Shown here: piece after piece, positions 35,308 to 44,057 of the stretch
How positions within the stretch are numbered: position 1 is the stretch's first letter
Layout of the letters: each line of letters opens with the position of its first letter
Source of the DNA: an uncultured bacterium
GTDB lineage: Bacteria; Pseudomonadota; Alphaproteobacteria; Rhodospirillales; Rhodospirillaceae
Length of the DNA: 64,000 nucleotides
NCBI GenBank assembly: GCA_903888485.1
Contig: CAISTS010000032.1
Coordinates: 289,750 to 353,749, forward strand
Reading direction: 5' to 3'
Program-made: the position numbers and the translations under genes
Notes under the pieces: model-generated
The model's database searches: none
What the model was told of the DNA's origin: nothing
The model's input: the letters and a program-made list of their open reading frames with translations, nothing else

Positions 35308-36132
35308 CTAGCGCGTCGTGATGAACGCAAAGACCATGTCGGTCACGATGATGGCGCTGATCGCCAGCACGACCGAGCGCGTGGTCATCTTGCCGACGCC
35401 TTCGGCGCCGCCCGTAACGTTGGCGCCGTTGATGACGCCGACCAGAGTGATCAGCACCGAGAACAGTACGCTCTTCGACAGGCCGTGCATCAAGTCGCCG
35501 ACGGAAACGATTTCGACGATACGGTCGGTGTAGGCGGCCATGCTCATGCCGAGCGCCACCGAGACGTACCAGCCCGCGCCGGCCAGCATCACAAGGTCGG
35601 CCCAGAAGGTGAGCGCCGGCACCATCACCACCATGGCGATGAGGGCGGGCGCGACAATGAAGCGCACGGGGTTGATGCCCATGACGGTGAGCGCGTCGAT
35701 CTCCTGGCTGATGCGCATGGTGCCGATGCGCGCCGCCAGCGACGAGCCGGTGCGCCCCGCGACGATGATGCCGGTGATCAGGGGACCAAACTCGCGCACG
35801 ACGGAGAAGCCGATGCCTACGGTGACCTGCTCCTCCGCCCCGAAAACGCGCAAGGTGTAGATGCCCTGAATGGCCAGCATCATGCCAATCGTGACCGACA
35901 TCATGGTGATGATCGGCAAGGCCTGGATGCCGACTTCCATGCAGCGCTCGAAGGTCGCCTTGATGCGTACGGGCTGGGCGCGGCTGCGCCCGAGGAACAT
36001 CCAGAAGACGCTTTGTCCGAGCAGGGCGGCGCCAAGACCCACCTCGGCGACGGCGGCCACTGCCTTGCGGCCAACCTGATCGAGGCGTTCGGCGATCCGC
36101 GTCGGGAGTGTCCGCTCGCTCGCCTCGGACAT
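35308..36132 (-). CDS. mlaE: MlaE-type lipid transporter permease
   Basis: A 274-residue inner-membrane permease of the MlaE/YrbE family. Conserved FGPLITGIIVAGRTGSSLAARIGTM, EIDALTVMGINPVRFIVAPA, and several hydrophobic helices including ISAIIVTDMVFAF at the C-terminus. With MlaF and MlaD it moves phospholipids between inner membrane and periplasm. It lies 5 bases downstream of the STAS gene, so the two are almost certainly co-translated. Confidence 0.94.
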   Translation of the reverse strand: MSEASERTLPTRIAERLDQVGRKAVAAVAEVGLGAALLGQSVFWMFLGRSRAQPVRIKATFERCMEVGIQALPIITMMSVTIGMMLAIQGIYTLRVFGAEEQVTVGIGFSVVREFGPLITGIIVAGRTGSSLAARIGTMRISQEIDALTVMGINPVRFIVAPALIAMVVMVPALTFWADLVMLAGAGWYVSVALGMSMAAYTDRIVEIVSVGDLMHGLSKSVLFSVLITLVGVINGANVTGGAEGVGKMTTRSVVLAISAIIVTDMVFAFITTR

Positions 36133-36137
36133 GGTGG

Positions 36138-36470
36138 TTATCCCTGAGACGCCAAGGCTGTTTCGACGGAGGCGTGGATCGTGAAGACCTTGTCCAGGCG
36201 CGCGAGGCTAAGCACGCGCATGGCGGCGGTCGACACACTGGCGAGAGAGAACGAGGCGCCCTTCTTGCGCGAGACCTGGAAGGCCTCGACCAGCGAAGCG
36301 ACGCCCGAAGAGTCGATGTAATGGACGCCCGAGAGATCGACGACGATGCGTTTGTGCTTCTCAAGGCTCTCGAGCAGCTTCTGACGTACTGCCGGCGAGG
36401 TCTGCAGATCGACGTCCCCGGTCAGGGCGACAATGGCCGCGCCCGAGACCTCGCGAATTTCGTAGCTCAT
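36138..36470 (-). CDS. STAS-domain protein, anti-sigma-antagonist/MlaB type
   Basis: A 110-residue single STAS domain: IVALTGDVDLQTSP, VVDLSGVHYIDSSGVASLVEAF. The DSSG motif at 53-56 contains the serine phosphorylated in SpoIIAA/RsbV-type antagonists, whereas E. coli MlaB has a Thr there. It sits between a phosphatase/kinase fusion gene (27 bases upstream) and mlaE (5 bases downstream). It could therefore be both the MlaF-binding subunit and the substrate of the upstream enzyme. This dual role is inference. Confidence 0.88.
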   Translation of the reverse strand: MSYEIREVSGAAIVALTGDVDLQTSPAVRQKLLESLEKHKRIVVDLSGVHYIDSSGVASLVEAFQVSRKKGASFSLASVSTAAMRVLSLARLDKVFTIHASVETALASQG

Positions 36471-36497
36471 TGTGCGTCCTGATTTTCTTTATTAGCG

Positions 36498-38276
36498 CTA
36501 TTTTATGTTGGTTGGCAGGCGTTTGGTCAATTTAAATAAGTTGCCGATTCCGGGCGGCGGCGGCATGAAACGGGCGTCGTCGCAGACCGATTTGATGAGA
36601 TGTACGCCGAGGCCGCCGGGGCGGATTTCCGAGAGGTCCCTGGATTTGATCTTGGTGGGGTCCACCGGCTCGGCAAAGTCCATCAGATCGACTTCCAAGA
36701 CATCGTTGCGGCGCACGAAATCGACGACGATGTCGCCGGCATCGTGACGGCCGCCATAGGCATGGCGGATGATGTTCTGGCAGGCCTCGTCCACGGCCAT
36801 GGTCATGTCGAAAGTCCACGCTTCGGGCGCCCCACAGAACTTGGCGGCCTGTTCAACCGCAGCGCGGATCAATTTCAGCCGGTCCGGTCGCGCGGGCACA
36901 CGGATACGTAAAATCTCGCCGTCGGTGATCATGAGATCGGCGCGCGGCGGCGGCATGAACGCGGGGCGGCCCATGGACATGTCTTCGACCACCAGGAGCG
37001 TCAGATCGTCACGCAAGGACTGGCCAGGCAGCTTGACCGCGCCGGAGATGCTTTTAAGCCGTAAATCGGGGCTTTCCTCGGCGTGGTCGCGGATCAGGGC
37101 GCGGGCGCCGTCGATCCCGAGCATGCCGCCGCCGAAGGTCGTCGCTTCCGTTAAACCATCGGTGAAGACGTAGAGCATGCCGCCGGCCAGATCGATTTCG
37201 GTGACGGGGTAGCCGTCGGGGCCAGCAATGCCGTGGGCGATGCCCAGCGGAGGGCCATCGGCGGGGATCGGGTTAAACCGCTCCGTCCGCAGATCGAAAT
37301 GTAAGGGCGGCTCGTGGCCGGCGTTGGTGAGCACGAGACGCCCGGTGGCAGGATCGAACAACCCTCCCACCATGGTCACGAACATGCCGCGCGAGTTGGT
37401 TTCGCACAGCTCGCTGTTGATGGCGTTCAGGAGCTGGCCGGGATGCTCGGCGCTCTTGGCCAGGCAGCGGAATAGGCTCGAGGTCTTGGCCATGAGCAGC
37501 GCGGCGTTCATGCCCTTGCCCGAGACGTCGCCGACGTTGAACCAGATGCGCCCATCGGGCAGCGGCATGATGTCGAAGAAGTCGCCCGACACGGAGCGCG
37601 CGGGGATGTTGATGCCGTGGATCGGGAAGTCGCGGCTGGACGGCCGCGGCAACAGATCTCGTTGGATCTCGGCGGCCAATTCCAGTTCGTGCTGTTCGCG
37701 TTCCTGCTGGACGATCTTGGCGGTCAGACGGAAGTTGTTGATGGCCAGAGCAGCCGCGCGGGCGAGCGTCTCCAGGAGCACCAAGTCGTCCTGATTGAAC
37801 AGGCCGTCGCCCCCGATGCGGTTGATGATCTCGATGGCGCCCAGGCAGTCGTGACCGATGGAGAGGGGCGCGACCAAGAGCGAGCGCGTTTGGAAACCGG
37901 TCTTGGCGTCAACGCCCGCGCCGAAATCTGCGTCGTCGCGCACGTCGCGCACCATGGTGCCCTGGCGAGTCTGCACCGCGCGCCCGACGATACCCGACTT
38001 GGCCGAGATGCGCAGGCCGGTGATGTCGACAGGGCCGTAGCAGGCCGAGCACGCCAGCGTGTCGCCGGTATCGCCCACCAAGAACAACGACGCCGCCTCG
38101 GCGCTCATGTACTTGGTGATGCGTTCCAGCGAGGTCTGGGCGATGGTCTTGTAATCGTGGGACGCGGTGAACTCGCGCGTCATCTCGGCGATCAGCCGCA
38201 GGTGATCCTGCGTCGTGTTTCCGCCGCCTTCGCGCGGCGCGGATGTGCTCGAAAGGGTGGAGACGGCCTTGGGCAT
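36498..38276 (-). CDS. GAF-PP2C phosphatase-HATPase kinase fusion (RsbU/RsbW-like)
   Basis: A 592-residue soluble partner-switching regulator. GAF sensor domain (about 40-185), a coiled linker with LELAAEIQRDLLPRP (198-212), a PP2C/SpoIIE phosphatase (about 220-432) with metal residues in SGDFFD (230-235), GDVSGKG (249-255), FTDGLTEA (371-378) and DDLTLLVV (423-430), then an RsbW/SpoIIAB-like HATPase (about 455-590) with N-box AVDEACQNIIRHAY and GGLGVHLIKSV. Both activities appear intact. The likely substrate is the adjacent STAS protein. SypE of Vibrio also joins kinase-like and phosphatase domains, in the opposite order, to control a STAS protein. Confidence 0.92.
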   Translation of the reverse strand: MPKAVSTLSSTSAPREGGGNTTQDHLRLIAEMTREFTASHDYKTIAQTSLERITKYMSAEAASLFLVGDTGDTLACSACYGPVDITGLRISAKSGIVGRAVQTRQGTMVRDVRDDADFGAGVDAKTGFQTRSLLVAPLSIGHDCLGAIEIINRIGGDGLFNQDDLVLLETLARAAALAINNFRLTAKIVQQEREQHELELAAEIQRDLLPRPSSRDFPIHGINIPARSVSGDFFDIMPLPDGRIWFNVGDVSGKGMNAALLMAKTSSLFRCLAKSAEHPGQLLNAINSELCETNSRGMFVTMVGGLFDPATGRLVLTNAGHEPPLHFDLRTERFNPIPADGPPLGIAHGIAGPDGYPVTEIDLAGGMLYVFTDGLTEATTFGGGMLGIDGARALIRDHAEESPDLRLKSISGAVKLPGQSLRDDLTLLVVEDMSMGRPAFMPPPRADLMITDGEILRIRVPARPDRLKLIRAAVEQAAKFCGAPEAWTFDMTMAVDEACQNIIRHAYGGRHDAGDIVVDFVRRNDVLEVDLMDFAEPVDPTKIKSRDLSEIRPGGLGVHLIKSVCDDARFMPPPPGIGNLFKLTKRLPTNIK

Positions 38277-38341
38277 GGGGCAACTATGCCCTGTCCTAGA
38301 GCCGTTAACAATCGAGGCAAAGCCCCGAAAAGAAGCGGGTT

Positions 38342-39370
38342 TCAGCCCTGTGGGATGACGCTTTGGAGAACTTCGCGATAGCGGTTAGCGACGGCGGCCT
38401 CGGAGAACCCCTGCGCCACACGTGCGCGTCCCCCCGCCATGAGTTTGGCCGCAAGTGAGGCATCTGCGAGCAGCGCGCGAACCGCCCCGGCGAGCGCCGG
38501 CGCATCGTCCACGGGGACTTTCAGTCCGCTTGCGCCATCTTCGATCAGGAAACCTGGTCCCTGGCTCGCCGCCGCCACCACCGGCACATCGTGCGCCCAG
38601 GCGTTGACGACGACGTTCCCGAAGGGCTCGAAGCGCGACGGCACCAGGCATACGTCTGCGGCGCGCAAGAGCGCCGAGCGGTCGTCGCGCCAGCCGAGGA
38701 ACCGCACGCGGGACGCAACACCGAAATCATCGGCAAGGTGCTTCAATTGCGCCTCAAGCGGTCCCTCTCCCGCGATCCAAAGAATAGCATCCGGAATATC
38801 CACCAGCGCGCGCAAAGCCGTGTCGATGCCCTTGGCTTCATGCAGGCGTGCGAGGATCAAAAGGACTTTCACATCCTTGGGCGTATCCAGCGCCGCGCGA
38901 TCCGCCGGCGGTCCAGGCGTTACGGGACAGAAGTTCGGGATGTAGTGCACGTTTGCCGCTTTGAATCCTTCGCGCACCACATAATCCGCGATGTCGGGCG
39001 TGTTGCAGATGAGGTGCGCGCAGCGGCGGTAGTATTTGAGATTGTAGTATCCGCCGAGACGCCCGACGTTCACCCACGGGCCTTTGGGCAGATTGCGGCA
39101 CGCGCGGTTCATCCAGCCGAGGATGATGTCGGGTTTTTCGGCGGCGGCGATGCGCGCGAGCTTCCACGGCGTGATGACATCGAGCGGACTGCCAAAGTGC
39201 AGCGTATTCACCCGGCAGCCGGCCGCCTCCAGGGTCGCCGCGCGCTTGGGATAGGGGCGGATAACGCAGGACTGCTGAACGCCGGCGCGCGCGAGGGCCT
39301 GGACGAGGTCTTCGTAGAAAACTTCGGCGCCGCCGTGCACGCCGCTTGCCATCACCTGCAGTACACGCAC
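38342..39370 (-). CDS. GT4-type glycosyltransferase
   Basis: A 342-residue retaining glycosyltransferase with GT-B fold: N-terminal VLQVMASGVHGGAEVFYEDLV, and C-terminal donor domain VLLILARLHEAKGIDTAL, WIAGEGPLEAQLK, ADVCLVPSRFEPFGNVVVNAWA and the ExxxxxxE-like EPFGNVVVNAWA. It probably builds lipopolysaccharide or another surface glycan. The start is the GTG at 39368-39370 with CAGGAAA 8 bases upstream; a longer version would run into the divergent acyltransferase gene. Confidence 0.91.
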   Translation of the reverse strand: MRVLQVMASGVHGGAEVFYEDLVQALARAGVQQSCVIRPYPKRAATLEAAGCRVNTLHFGSPLDVITPWKLARIAAAEKPDIILGWMNRACRNLPKGPWVNVGRLGGYYNLKYYRRCAHLICNTPDIADYVVREGFKAANVHYIPNFCPVTPGPPADRAALDTPKDVKVLLILARLHEAKGIDTALRALVDIPDAILWIAGEGPLEAQLKHLADDFGVASRVRFLGWRDDRSALLRAADVCLVPSRFEPFGNVVVNAWAHDVPVVAAASQGPGFLIEDGASGLKVPVDDAPALAGAVRALLADASLAAKLMAGGRARVAQGFSEAAVANRYREVLQSVIPQG

Positions 39371-39433
39371 GCGAATTTCCTGGTTTTGGTCCCTCTCCAG
39401 GCTATAAGTCGCCCCGCCACAGACCTCAATGCT

Positions 39434-40318
39434 ATGTTTCAGCGCATGAGACCGACCTATTCCCTGCGGCACCGCTTTGAGGCCGCCCTCGCACGTATGG
39501 CTTTTGCAGTGTTTCGGCTGTTGCCGGCGCGCGCCGCCTCAGCGACGGGTGGCTGGCTGGGACGCACCATCGGCCCCCTCACCCGCGCCCATAAAACCGC
39601 CCGACGCAACCTCGCGCGCGCCCTCCCTGAGTTCGACGAAGCCGCACGGGCGCACATCCTCCGCGAAGCCTGGGACAATTTCGGGCGCACGATGTTCGAA
39701 TACGCCGTCCTCGATAAGCTGGCGCGCGATCAGAGCCGCATCGTGATCGAGGGCCATGAACAGCTCGCGTTGCTGGCGGCCGAAGGCCGGCCGGCGGTGC
39801 TGTTCTGTGCGCATCTTGGCAATTGGGAGATCATCCCGCCGCCCATCGCGCGCTTCTCCAAACCGCTGACCATTGTCTACCGCCCGCCCAACAACCCCTT
39901 GGTCGACCGCCTGATCGGCGAAGCGCGCGCGCCCTGGACCGCAGGCATGGCGCCCAAGGGCGCCGCCGGCGCGCGCCAGATGATGAAGGCGCTGGCGACC
40001 GGCGAGCACCTGATCCTGGTGGTCGATCAGAAGATCAACACAGGGATGGAGATTCCCTTCTTCGGGCGTGGCGCCTTCACCGGCGATGCCGTGGCGCGGT
40101 TTGCCATGCGCTACAATTGCCCGGTATTCCCGGTACGCACCGAGCGGCTGGAGGACGGGCGCTTCAAGGTGACGGTGGAGGAACCGTGGACGTTCCCGCC
40201 CGACGGCAACGACGACGACGTGCGCGCCGCGCTGACGCGCATCAACAAGCGGCTAGAGGATTGGATCAGAGCGCGTCCAGGCCAGTGGCTCTGGATGCAT
40301 AAGCGGTGGCCGGACTGA
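39434..40318 (+). CDS. LpxL/HtrB-type lysophospholipid acyltransferase
   Basis: A 294-residue membrane acyltransferase. The catalytic HxxxxE motif is in FCAHLGNWEIIPP; RRNLARALPEF and LVVDQKINTGMEIPFFGR are family stretches. LpxL-type enzymes add secondary acyl chains to lipid A. The annotated ATG at 39434 may be replaced by the ATG at 39446; no clear ribosome site precedes either. The divergent glycosyltransferase supports a cell-envelope role. Ends one base before the ferredoxin stop on the opposite strand. Confidence 0.88.
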   Translation: MFQRMRPTYSLRHRFEAALARMAFAVFRLLPARAASATGGWLGRTIGPLTRAHKTARRNLARALPEFDEAARAHILREAWDNFGRTMFEYAVLDKLARDQSRIVIEGHEQLALLAAEGRPAVLFCAHLGNWEIIPPPIARFSKPLTIVYRPPNNPLVDRLIGEARAPWTAGMAPKGAAGARQMMKALATGEHLILVVDQKINTGMEIPFFGRGAFTGDAVARFAMRYNCPVFPVRTERLEDGRFKVTVEEPWTFPPDGNDDDVRAALTRINKRLEDWIRARPGQWLWMHKRWPD

Positions 40319-40636
40319 TTACTCCGCCGGCGCGACCGTCACCGCGATGCCGTCCATGGCCTCGGTGAACTTGATCTGACAGGACAGGCGCGAGTTCTTG
40401 TCCTTGAAGGCGCGGGTCTGTTCGACCAGTTCAAATTCATCAGCGGTGCGGGCCGGCATCTTGTCGATCCATGCATCGTCAATGAACACATGGCAGGTGG
40501 CGCAGGAGCAGCAGCCGCCGCAGATCGCTTCCACATCCATGCCGGCGTCGCGCAGGATTTCCATAATCGTATTGCCGACCTTGCCGGTGATCGTCTGGGT
40601 CTTGCCGGCGCGGTTGGTGACGTGAATCACAGCCAT
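40319..40636 (-). CDS. 2Fe-2S ferredoxin, adrenodoxin type
   Basis: A 105-residue electron carrier with cluster ligands C39-x5-C45-x2-C48-x37-C86 in ICGGCCSCATCH and SRLSCQIKF. It has two additional cysteines, C42 and C43, between the first and second ligand. Typical partners are ferredoxin reductases with cytochrome P450s, or Fe-S assembly; none adjoin it. It is convergent with the acyltransferase. Confidence 0.93.
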   Translation of the reverse strand: MAVIHVTNRAGKTQTITGKVGNTIMEILRDAGMDVEAICGGCCSCATCHVFIDDAWIDKMPARTADEFELVEQTRAFKDKNSRLSCQIKFTEAMDGIAVTVAPAE

Positions 40637-40901
40637 GTGCTGCCCTAAATCCTTGCCTGTTGGGTAAGGCGCGCCAGGCGCGCCGCGAACGAAGCGTGCT
40701 GCCTATCGCACCTCGAGCCGGACGGGCAAGGCCTTATTCCTGTTACGTCCATAACCCCCTACGTCGTATAGGGGCAAAGCCTTGTTAACGCGAGATTTTT
40801 TTGTGTCTGTCGGTTTGGCAAGCAACCCCGCACCGCGGACAAACGTAGGTAACTCATAGTTGCGGCCAGCGGGGTCTTGATGGGCCCGCGAAGGAGTGGC
40901 G
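40637..40901. other. Divergent intergenic region with inverted repeat
   Basis: CCCCTA (40756-40761) and TAGGGG (40769-40774) form a perfect 6-bp inverted repeat around CGTCGTA. It is embedded between two partial direct repeats, GGGCAAGGCCTT before and GGGCAAAGCCTTGTT after (the second begins inside the right arm). It could be an operator for the PAS gene. Confidence 0.4.
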
Positions 40902-41420
40902 ATGGATAGCGGAACGGGTTTGAGAGCCATCGGTGTCGACGTCAAAGCGGTGGCGCGCCGGCACAGCCATGGGAGCGCACAGCACCCGGTGTTGCCGCAG
41001 CAGGTCCTGACGCTGACCCGCCATTGGCTGGCGCTGGGCGGCAAGACGCCGCCGCTCTGGTCGCAATTCGAGATGATGGATATGGCCGACCTGGTGCCGC
41101 ACCTGACCATCCTGCGCTGCAATCCCGACAACAGCTTCCTTTTCACCTTCATGGGCACCTCGATCGCCGCCGTGCTCGGCGAAGACCTTTCCGGCTGCAT
41201 CGTCAACGCCCGCCACCCCGTCCTCGCTGAGATCGACTGGCATCAGCGCTGCAAGCCGGTGGCGGACATCGCCGATCTGCAGGTACTCTCGGGCACGACC
41301 AATCCGCCCTATACCTCGCCGATTGAATTCATCGCTGCCGATTTTCCGTTCATGGACGAACGCAGCGGCGCGGTCAGCCACATCGCCGGCGTCACCGTCG
41401 CGCGTAAGCGGCTGTCCTAA
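40902..41420 (+). CDS. PAS-domain protein (PAS_5 type)
   Basis: A 172-residue single-domain protein resembling PAS_5 proteins of Alphaproteobacteria: LTLTRHWLALGGKTPPLWSQ, DLVPHLTILRCNP, FLFTFMGTSIAAVLGEDLSG and a C-terminal AADFPFMDERSG...HIAGVTVARK. There is no output domain, so it may sense a small ligand and act through a partner. The ATG at 40902 has GAAGGAG 6 bases upstream. Its stop overlaps the stop of the convergent Nudix gene. Confidence 0.75.
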   Translation: MDSGTGLRAIGVDVKAVARRHSHGSAQHPVLPQQVLTLTRHWLALGGKTPPLWSQFEMMDMADLVPHLTILRCNPDNSFLFTFMGTSIAAVLGEDLSGCIVNARHPVLAEIDWHQRCKPVADIADLQVLSGTTNPPYTSPIEFIAADFPFMDERSGAVSHIAGVTVARKRLS

Positions 41421-41893
41421 GCTTCGCTCACAAGCACCGGCGCGACCGGCAAAGCGCGGCGTACGAGCGCGGCCTGGCTCGGCATAATGTCGGGTGGTAA
41501 CGCGTCCGGCGCGGCGAAGCACCCTTCGAAGATCTCGGCGCTGGGACGGATTGTCTGGCGCGCATCGGCCGTGCCGACGACAACGACCTCCATGTGACGG
41601 GGGCGCACAGGATGGATCGCGAGGATGCGCGCGACCGCCACATCAAGCCCGGTTTCCTCCTTCACCTCGCGCACGGCGGCAGCTTCGGGCGTTTCACCGG
41701 GCATCATGAAACCGGCGGGCAGGCCCCAGGCGTGGCGTTTGCGAAAGACGTGGCGCAGCACGAGCACGCGGCCGGCGGCGTCGAAAAATACGCCCACCAC
41801 GCTGATGTTGAACCGCGTATTCGCAAGGCCCACCACCGCCCGGGTGAGCGCCAGAGGCAGAATGCGGAACAGGTGGGCGGCGATACTTTTCAA
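41417..41893 (-). CDS. Nudix hydrolase
   Basis: A 158-residue protein with a complete Nudix box, GFMMPGETPEAAAVREVKEE followed by TGLDV, matching GX5EX7REUXEEXGU. The N-terminus (about 1-25) is a hydrophobic helix, and NISVVGVFFDAAGRVLVLRH begins the fold. The substrate is probably a nucleoside diphosphate derivative but cannot be told from sequence. No operon partners. Confidence 0.93.
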   Translation of the reverse strand: MKSIAAHLFRILPLALTRAVVGLANTRFNISVVGVFFDAAGRVLVLRHVFRKRHAWGLPAGFMMPGETPEAAAVREVKEETGLDVAVARILAIHPVRPRHMEVVVVGTADARQTIRPSAEIFEGCFAAPDALPPDIMPSQAALVRRALPVAPVLVSEA

Positions 41894-42068
41894 AGGGGGT
41901 GTCCGGCGGCGAAAATCCGCAGAAATTCAGCGCGTTAGTATGATAGGGGAGGCCCGGTCTGGACAAGCCGGCGCGAGCTTTGCTATCGAAAATCCCGAAG
42001 GTGGCAAGGACTGCAATGCGTTTGATTGGCCCTGGGGTGGCTATGCGAGTCTGCAAAGGGGTAGGACC

Positions 42069-42359
42069 GTGAGACGCTTGAAGACCGGCTGGCTTGTCCT
42101 CGTGGCGCTGAGCGCCGTGGCGCTTCCGCACGCCACGGTCCTGGCCGTGGATCTCGAAAACCACGACCGCAAGCAACACGAGGTGACCATCAATCGGGCA
42201 GACGGCTCGAGCGAGACTCTCACGCTCAAACCCGGACAGAGACTTGAGGATATTTGCACGGACTGCGTGGTCTTGGTCGGCGAGAATTCGGTGGAAGCGC
42301 GCGGCCGCGCGACCATTGCGATCGAGGGCGGCAAAGTTACGATCGCCTCCCAGCGGTGA
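42069..42359 (+). CDS. Small secreted protein of unknown function
   Basis: A 96-residue protein started at a GTG (42069) with GGGGTAGGA just upstream. It has a signal peptide (TGWLVLVALSAVALPHATVLA) and a mature domain of about 70 residues, beta-rich, with two cysteines in DICTDCVVLVG. An upstream in-frame extension to 41625 overlaps the Nudix gene and is not credible. I do not recognise the family. The cysteine pair could form a disulfide or bind a metal. Confidence 0.6.
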   Translation: MRRLKTGWLVLVALSAVALPHATVLAVDLENHDRKQHEVTINRADGSSETLTLKPGQRLEDICTDCVVLVGENSVEARGRATIAIEGGKVTIASQR

Positions 42360-42396
42360 GCGCTTCGCCTTAAGGCTGAAGCGCCCGCCTTTTTTG
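42360..42396 (+). terminator. Terminator overlapping the potI 3' end
   Basis: GCGCTTC-GCCT-TA-AGGC-T-GAAGCGC (42360-42384, one bulge) followed by CCGCCTTTTTT. It would stop the plus-strand small-protein transcript. It includes the potI stop codon and may shape that 3' end too. Confidence 0.6.
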
Positions 42397-43173
42397 GCGG
42401 CTCAACCCAATCCAGGCGGCGGCGGCAAGGGCCGCCAGTGTGATCACGATGAGGATGGTGGCGAGCGCGTTGATCTTCGGGCTGACGCCCAAACGTATGC
42501 TCGAGAACACCACCATCGGCAGCGTCGTGGACTGAGGCCCGGCGACGAAGCTGGAGATCACCAGATCGTCGAGCGAGAGTATAAAGGCCAGCAGCCAGCC
42601 GGAGACCAATGCCGGGCGCAACATGGGCAGGGTAATGGCGCGGAACACTGTGAAGGGCTTGGCGCCGAGATCGGCGGCGGCTTCTTCGAGGTCACGGTCC
42701 GTTCCCGACAAACGCGCCTGCACGATGACCGCGACATAGGACATGGTGAAACTGGCGTGGGCGATGACCAAGGTCGTAAGGCCGCGACCCGGCATCCAAT
42801 CGAAGGTCTGTTCGAGGGCGACGAACAACAGCAGGAGCGAGATGCCGGCGATCACCTCGGGCAGCACCAGCGGCGCGGCCATGGCGCCCGTCAGGAGCGC
42901 ACGACCTCGAAAAGATCCGAAGCGCGCGAAGGCCAGTCCGGCACTGGTACCGATCACGGTCGCGAGTGAGGCCGAAAGCACGGCGACGATGAGACTGTTG
43001 CCCGCCGCAGCGAGGATTTGCCGGTCGGCGAACAGCTCGCCGTACCACGTGGTGGAGAACCCGGTCCAGACGGTGACCAGCCGCGACGCGTTGAAGGAAT
43101 AGATCAACACCACGAGCAGCGGCAGGTAGAGGAAGATCAAGCCGGCGATGAGAACACTGCGCGCGGGCTTCAT
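42370..43173 (-). CDS. potI: Polyamine ABC transporter permease PotI
   Basis: A 267-residue inner-membrane permease (ABC type 1) with six predicted helices and the EAA loop DLEEAAADLGAKPFTVFRAI. The N-terminus LIFLYLPLLVVLIYSFNASR and C-terminal SLDDLVISSFVAGPQSTTLP match PotI/PotC. It pairs with PotH to form the channel of a putrescine/spermidine importer. The ATG overlaps the potH stop (ATGA). Confidence 0.93.
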   Translation of the reverse strand: MKPARSVLIAGLIFLYLPLLVVLIYSFNASRLVTVWTGFSTTWYGELFADRQILAAAGNSLIVAVLSASLATVIGTSAGLAFARFGSFRGRALLTGAMAAPLVLPEVIAGISLLLLFVALEQTFDWMPGRGLTTLVIAHASFTMSYVAVIVQARLSGTDRDLEEAAADLGAKPFTVFRAITLPMLRPALVSGWLLAFILSLDDLVISSFVAGPQSTTLPMVVFSSIRLGVSPKINALATILIVITLAALAAAAWIGLSRQKRRALQP

Positions 43174-44057
43174 GGCGACCTCGAAGCCCGGGCCTGCACG
43201 GCTTGGAACAGCATGATGGGCGCGACGAGGACAATCAGCAGGATCACCGTCACCGCCGACGCCAAGGGCCAGTCGCGGTTGTTGAAGAACTCGGTCCAAA
43301 GGATCTTGCCGATCATCAATGTATCGGGCCCGCCCATCAGTTCGGGGATGACGTATTCGCCGACCGCCGGGATGAAAACCAGCAGGCAACCGGCCAGCAC
43401 GCCAGGCAACGACAGCGGCAGCGTGACCGACAGGAACGCGCGCCAGGGCTTCGCGCCGAGATCGGCTGCGGCTTCCAGGAGCGCGGGGTCGAGCTTCTCG
43501 AGCCGCGCATAGAGGGGCAACACCATGAACGGCAGATAGGCGTAGACGATGCCGAGGCAGACCGCGCCAGGCGTGTTCAGCATGCGCAAGGGCGCATCGA
43601 TCAGACCAAGGGTTTCGAGCGCGCTGTTGATAAGACCCGTGGGGCGCAGAAGCGTTTGCCACGCATAAATGCGCACCAAGAACGAGGTCCAGAACGGCAG
43701 CATGACCAGCACCAAGAGGAGGCCCCGACGTTCGGGTCGCGCGCGGGCAATCGCATAAGCCATCGGGTAGCCGAGCAACAACGCAATCACTGTCGAGATC
43801 GCAGCGATCTTCACCGAGCCGAGATAGGCCTTCACATAAAGCGCGTCGGAGAACATCAGTGCGTAGTTGGCGAGCGTCGCCTGGATGCCGACAATGACGC
43901 CGTCCGTGCGCGCGAAAAACTCCGAATAGGGCGGCACGCTGATCTGCGCCGTGGCGAAGCTGATCTTGAGCACCAGCAGCAGCGGCGCGAACAGGACCAA
44001 TGTCACCCACAACCAGGGGATGGCCAAAACGAAGCGGCGGCGCACAGCGGACGTCAT
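43170..44057 (-). CDS. potH: Polyamine ABC transporter permease PotH
   Basis: The second permease, 295 residues, with LWVTLVLFAPLLLVLKISFA at the start, the EAA motif LLEAAADLGAKPWRAFLSVTLP and FIPAVGEYVIPELMGGPDTLMIG. I start it at MTSAVRRR (44055-44057), which overlaps the ATPase gene stop; a longer reading frame upstream lies in the ATPase gene. The conserved order potF-potG-potH-potI supports polyamine uptake. Confidence 0.93.
   Translation of the reverse strand: MTSAVRRRFVLAIPWLWVTLVLFAPLLLVLKISFATAQISVPPYSEFFARTDGVIVGIQATLANYALMFSDALYVKAYLGSVKIAAISTVIALLLGYPMAYAIARARPERRGLLLVLVMLPFWTSFLVRIYAWQTLLRPTGLINSALETLGLIDAPLRMLNTPGAVCLGIVYAYLPFMVLPLYARLEKLDPALLEAAADLGAKPWRAFLSVTLPLSLPGVLAGCLLVFIPAVGEYVIPELMGGPDTLMIGKILWTEFFNNRDWPLASAVTVILLIVLVAPIMLFQAVQARASRSP

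Noticed and set aside
38591..39433. N-terminal extension of about 280 residues for the LpxL-like acyltransferase
   Set aside because: It is antisense to the GT4 glycosyltransferase and not family-like; the true start is at 39434 or 39446.
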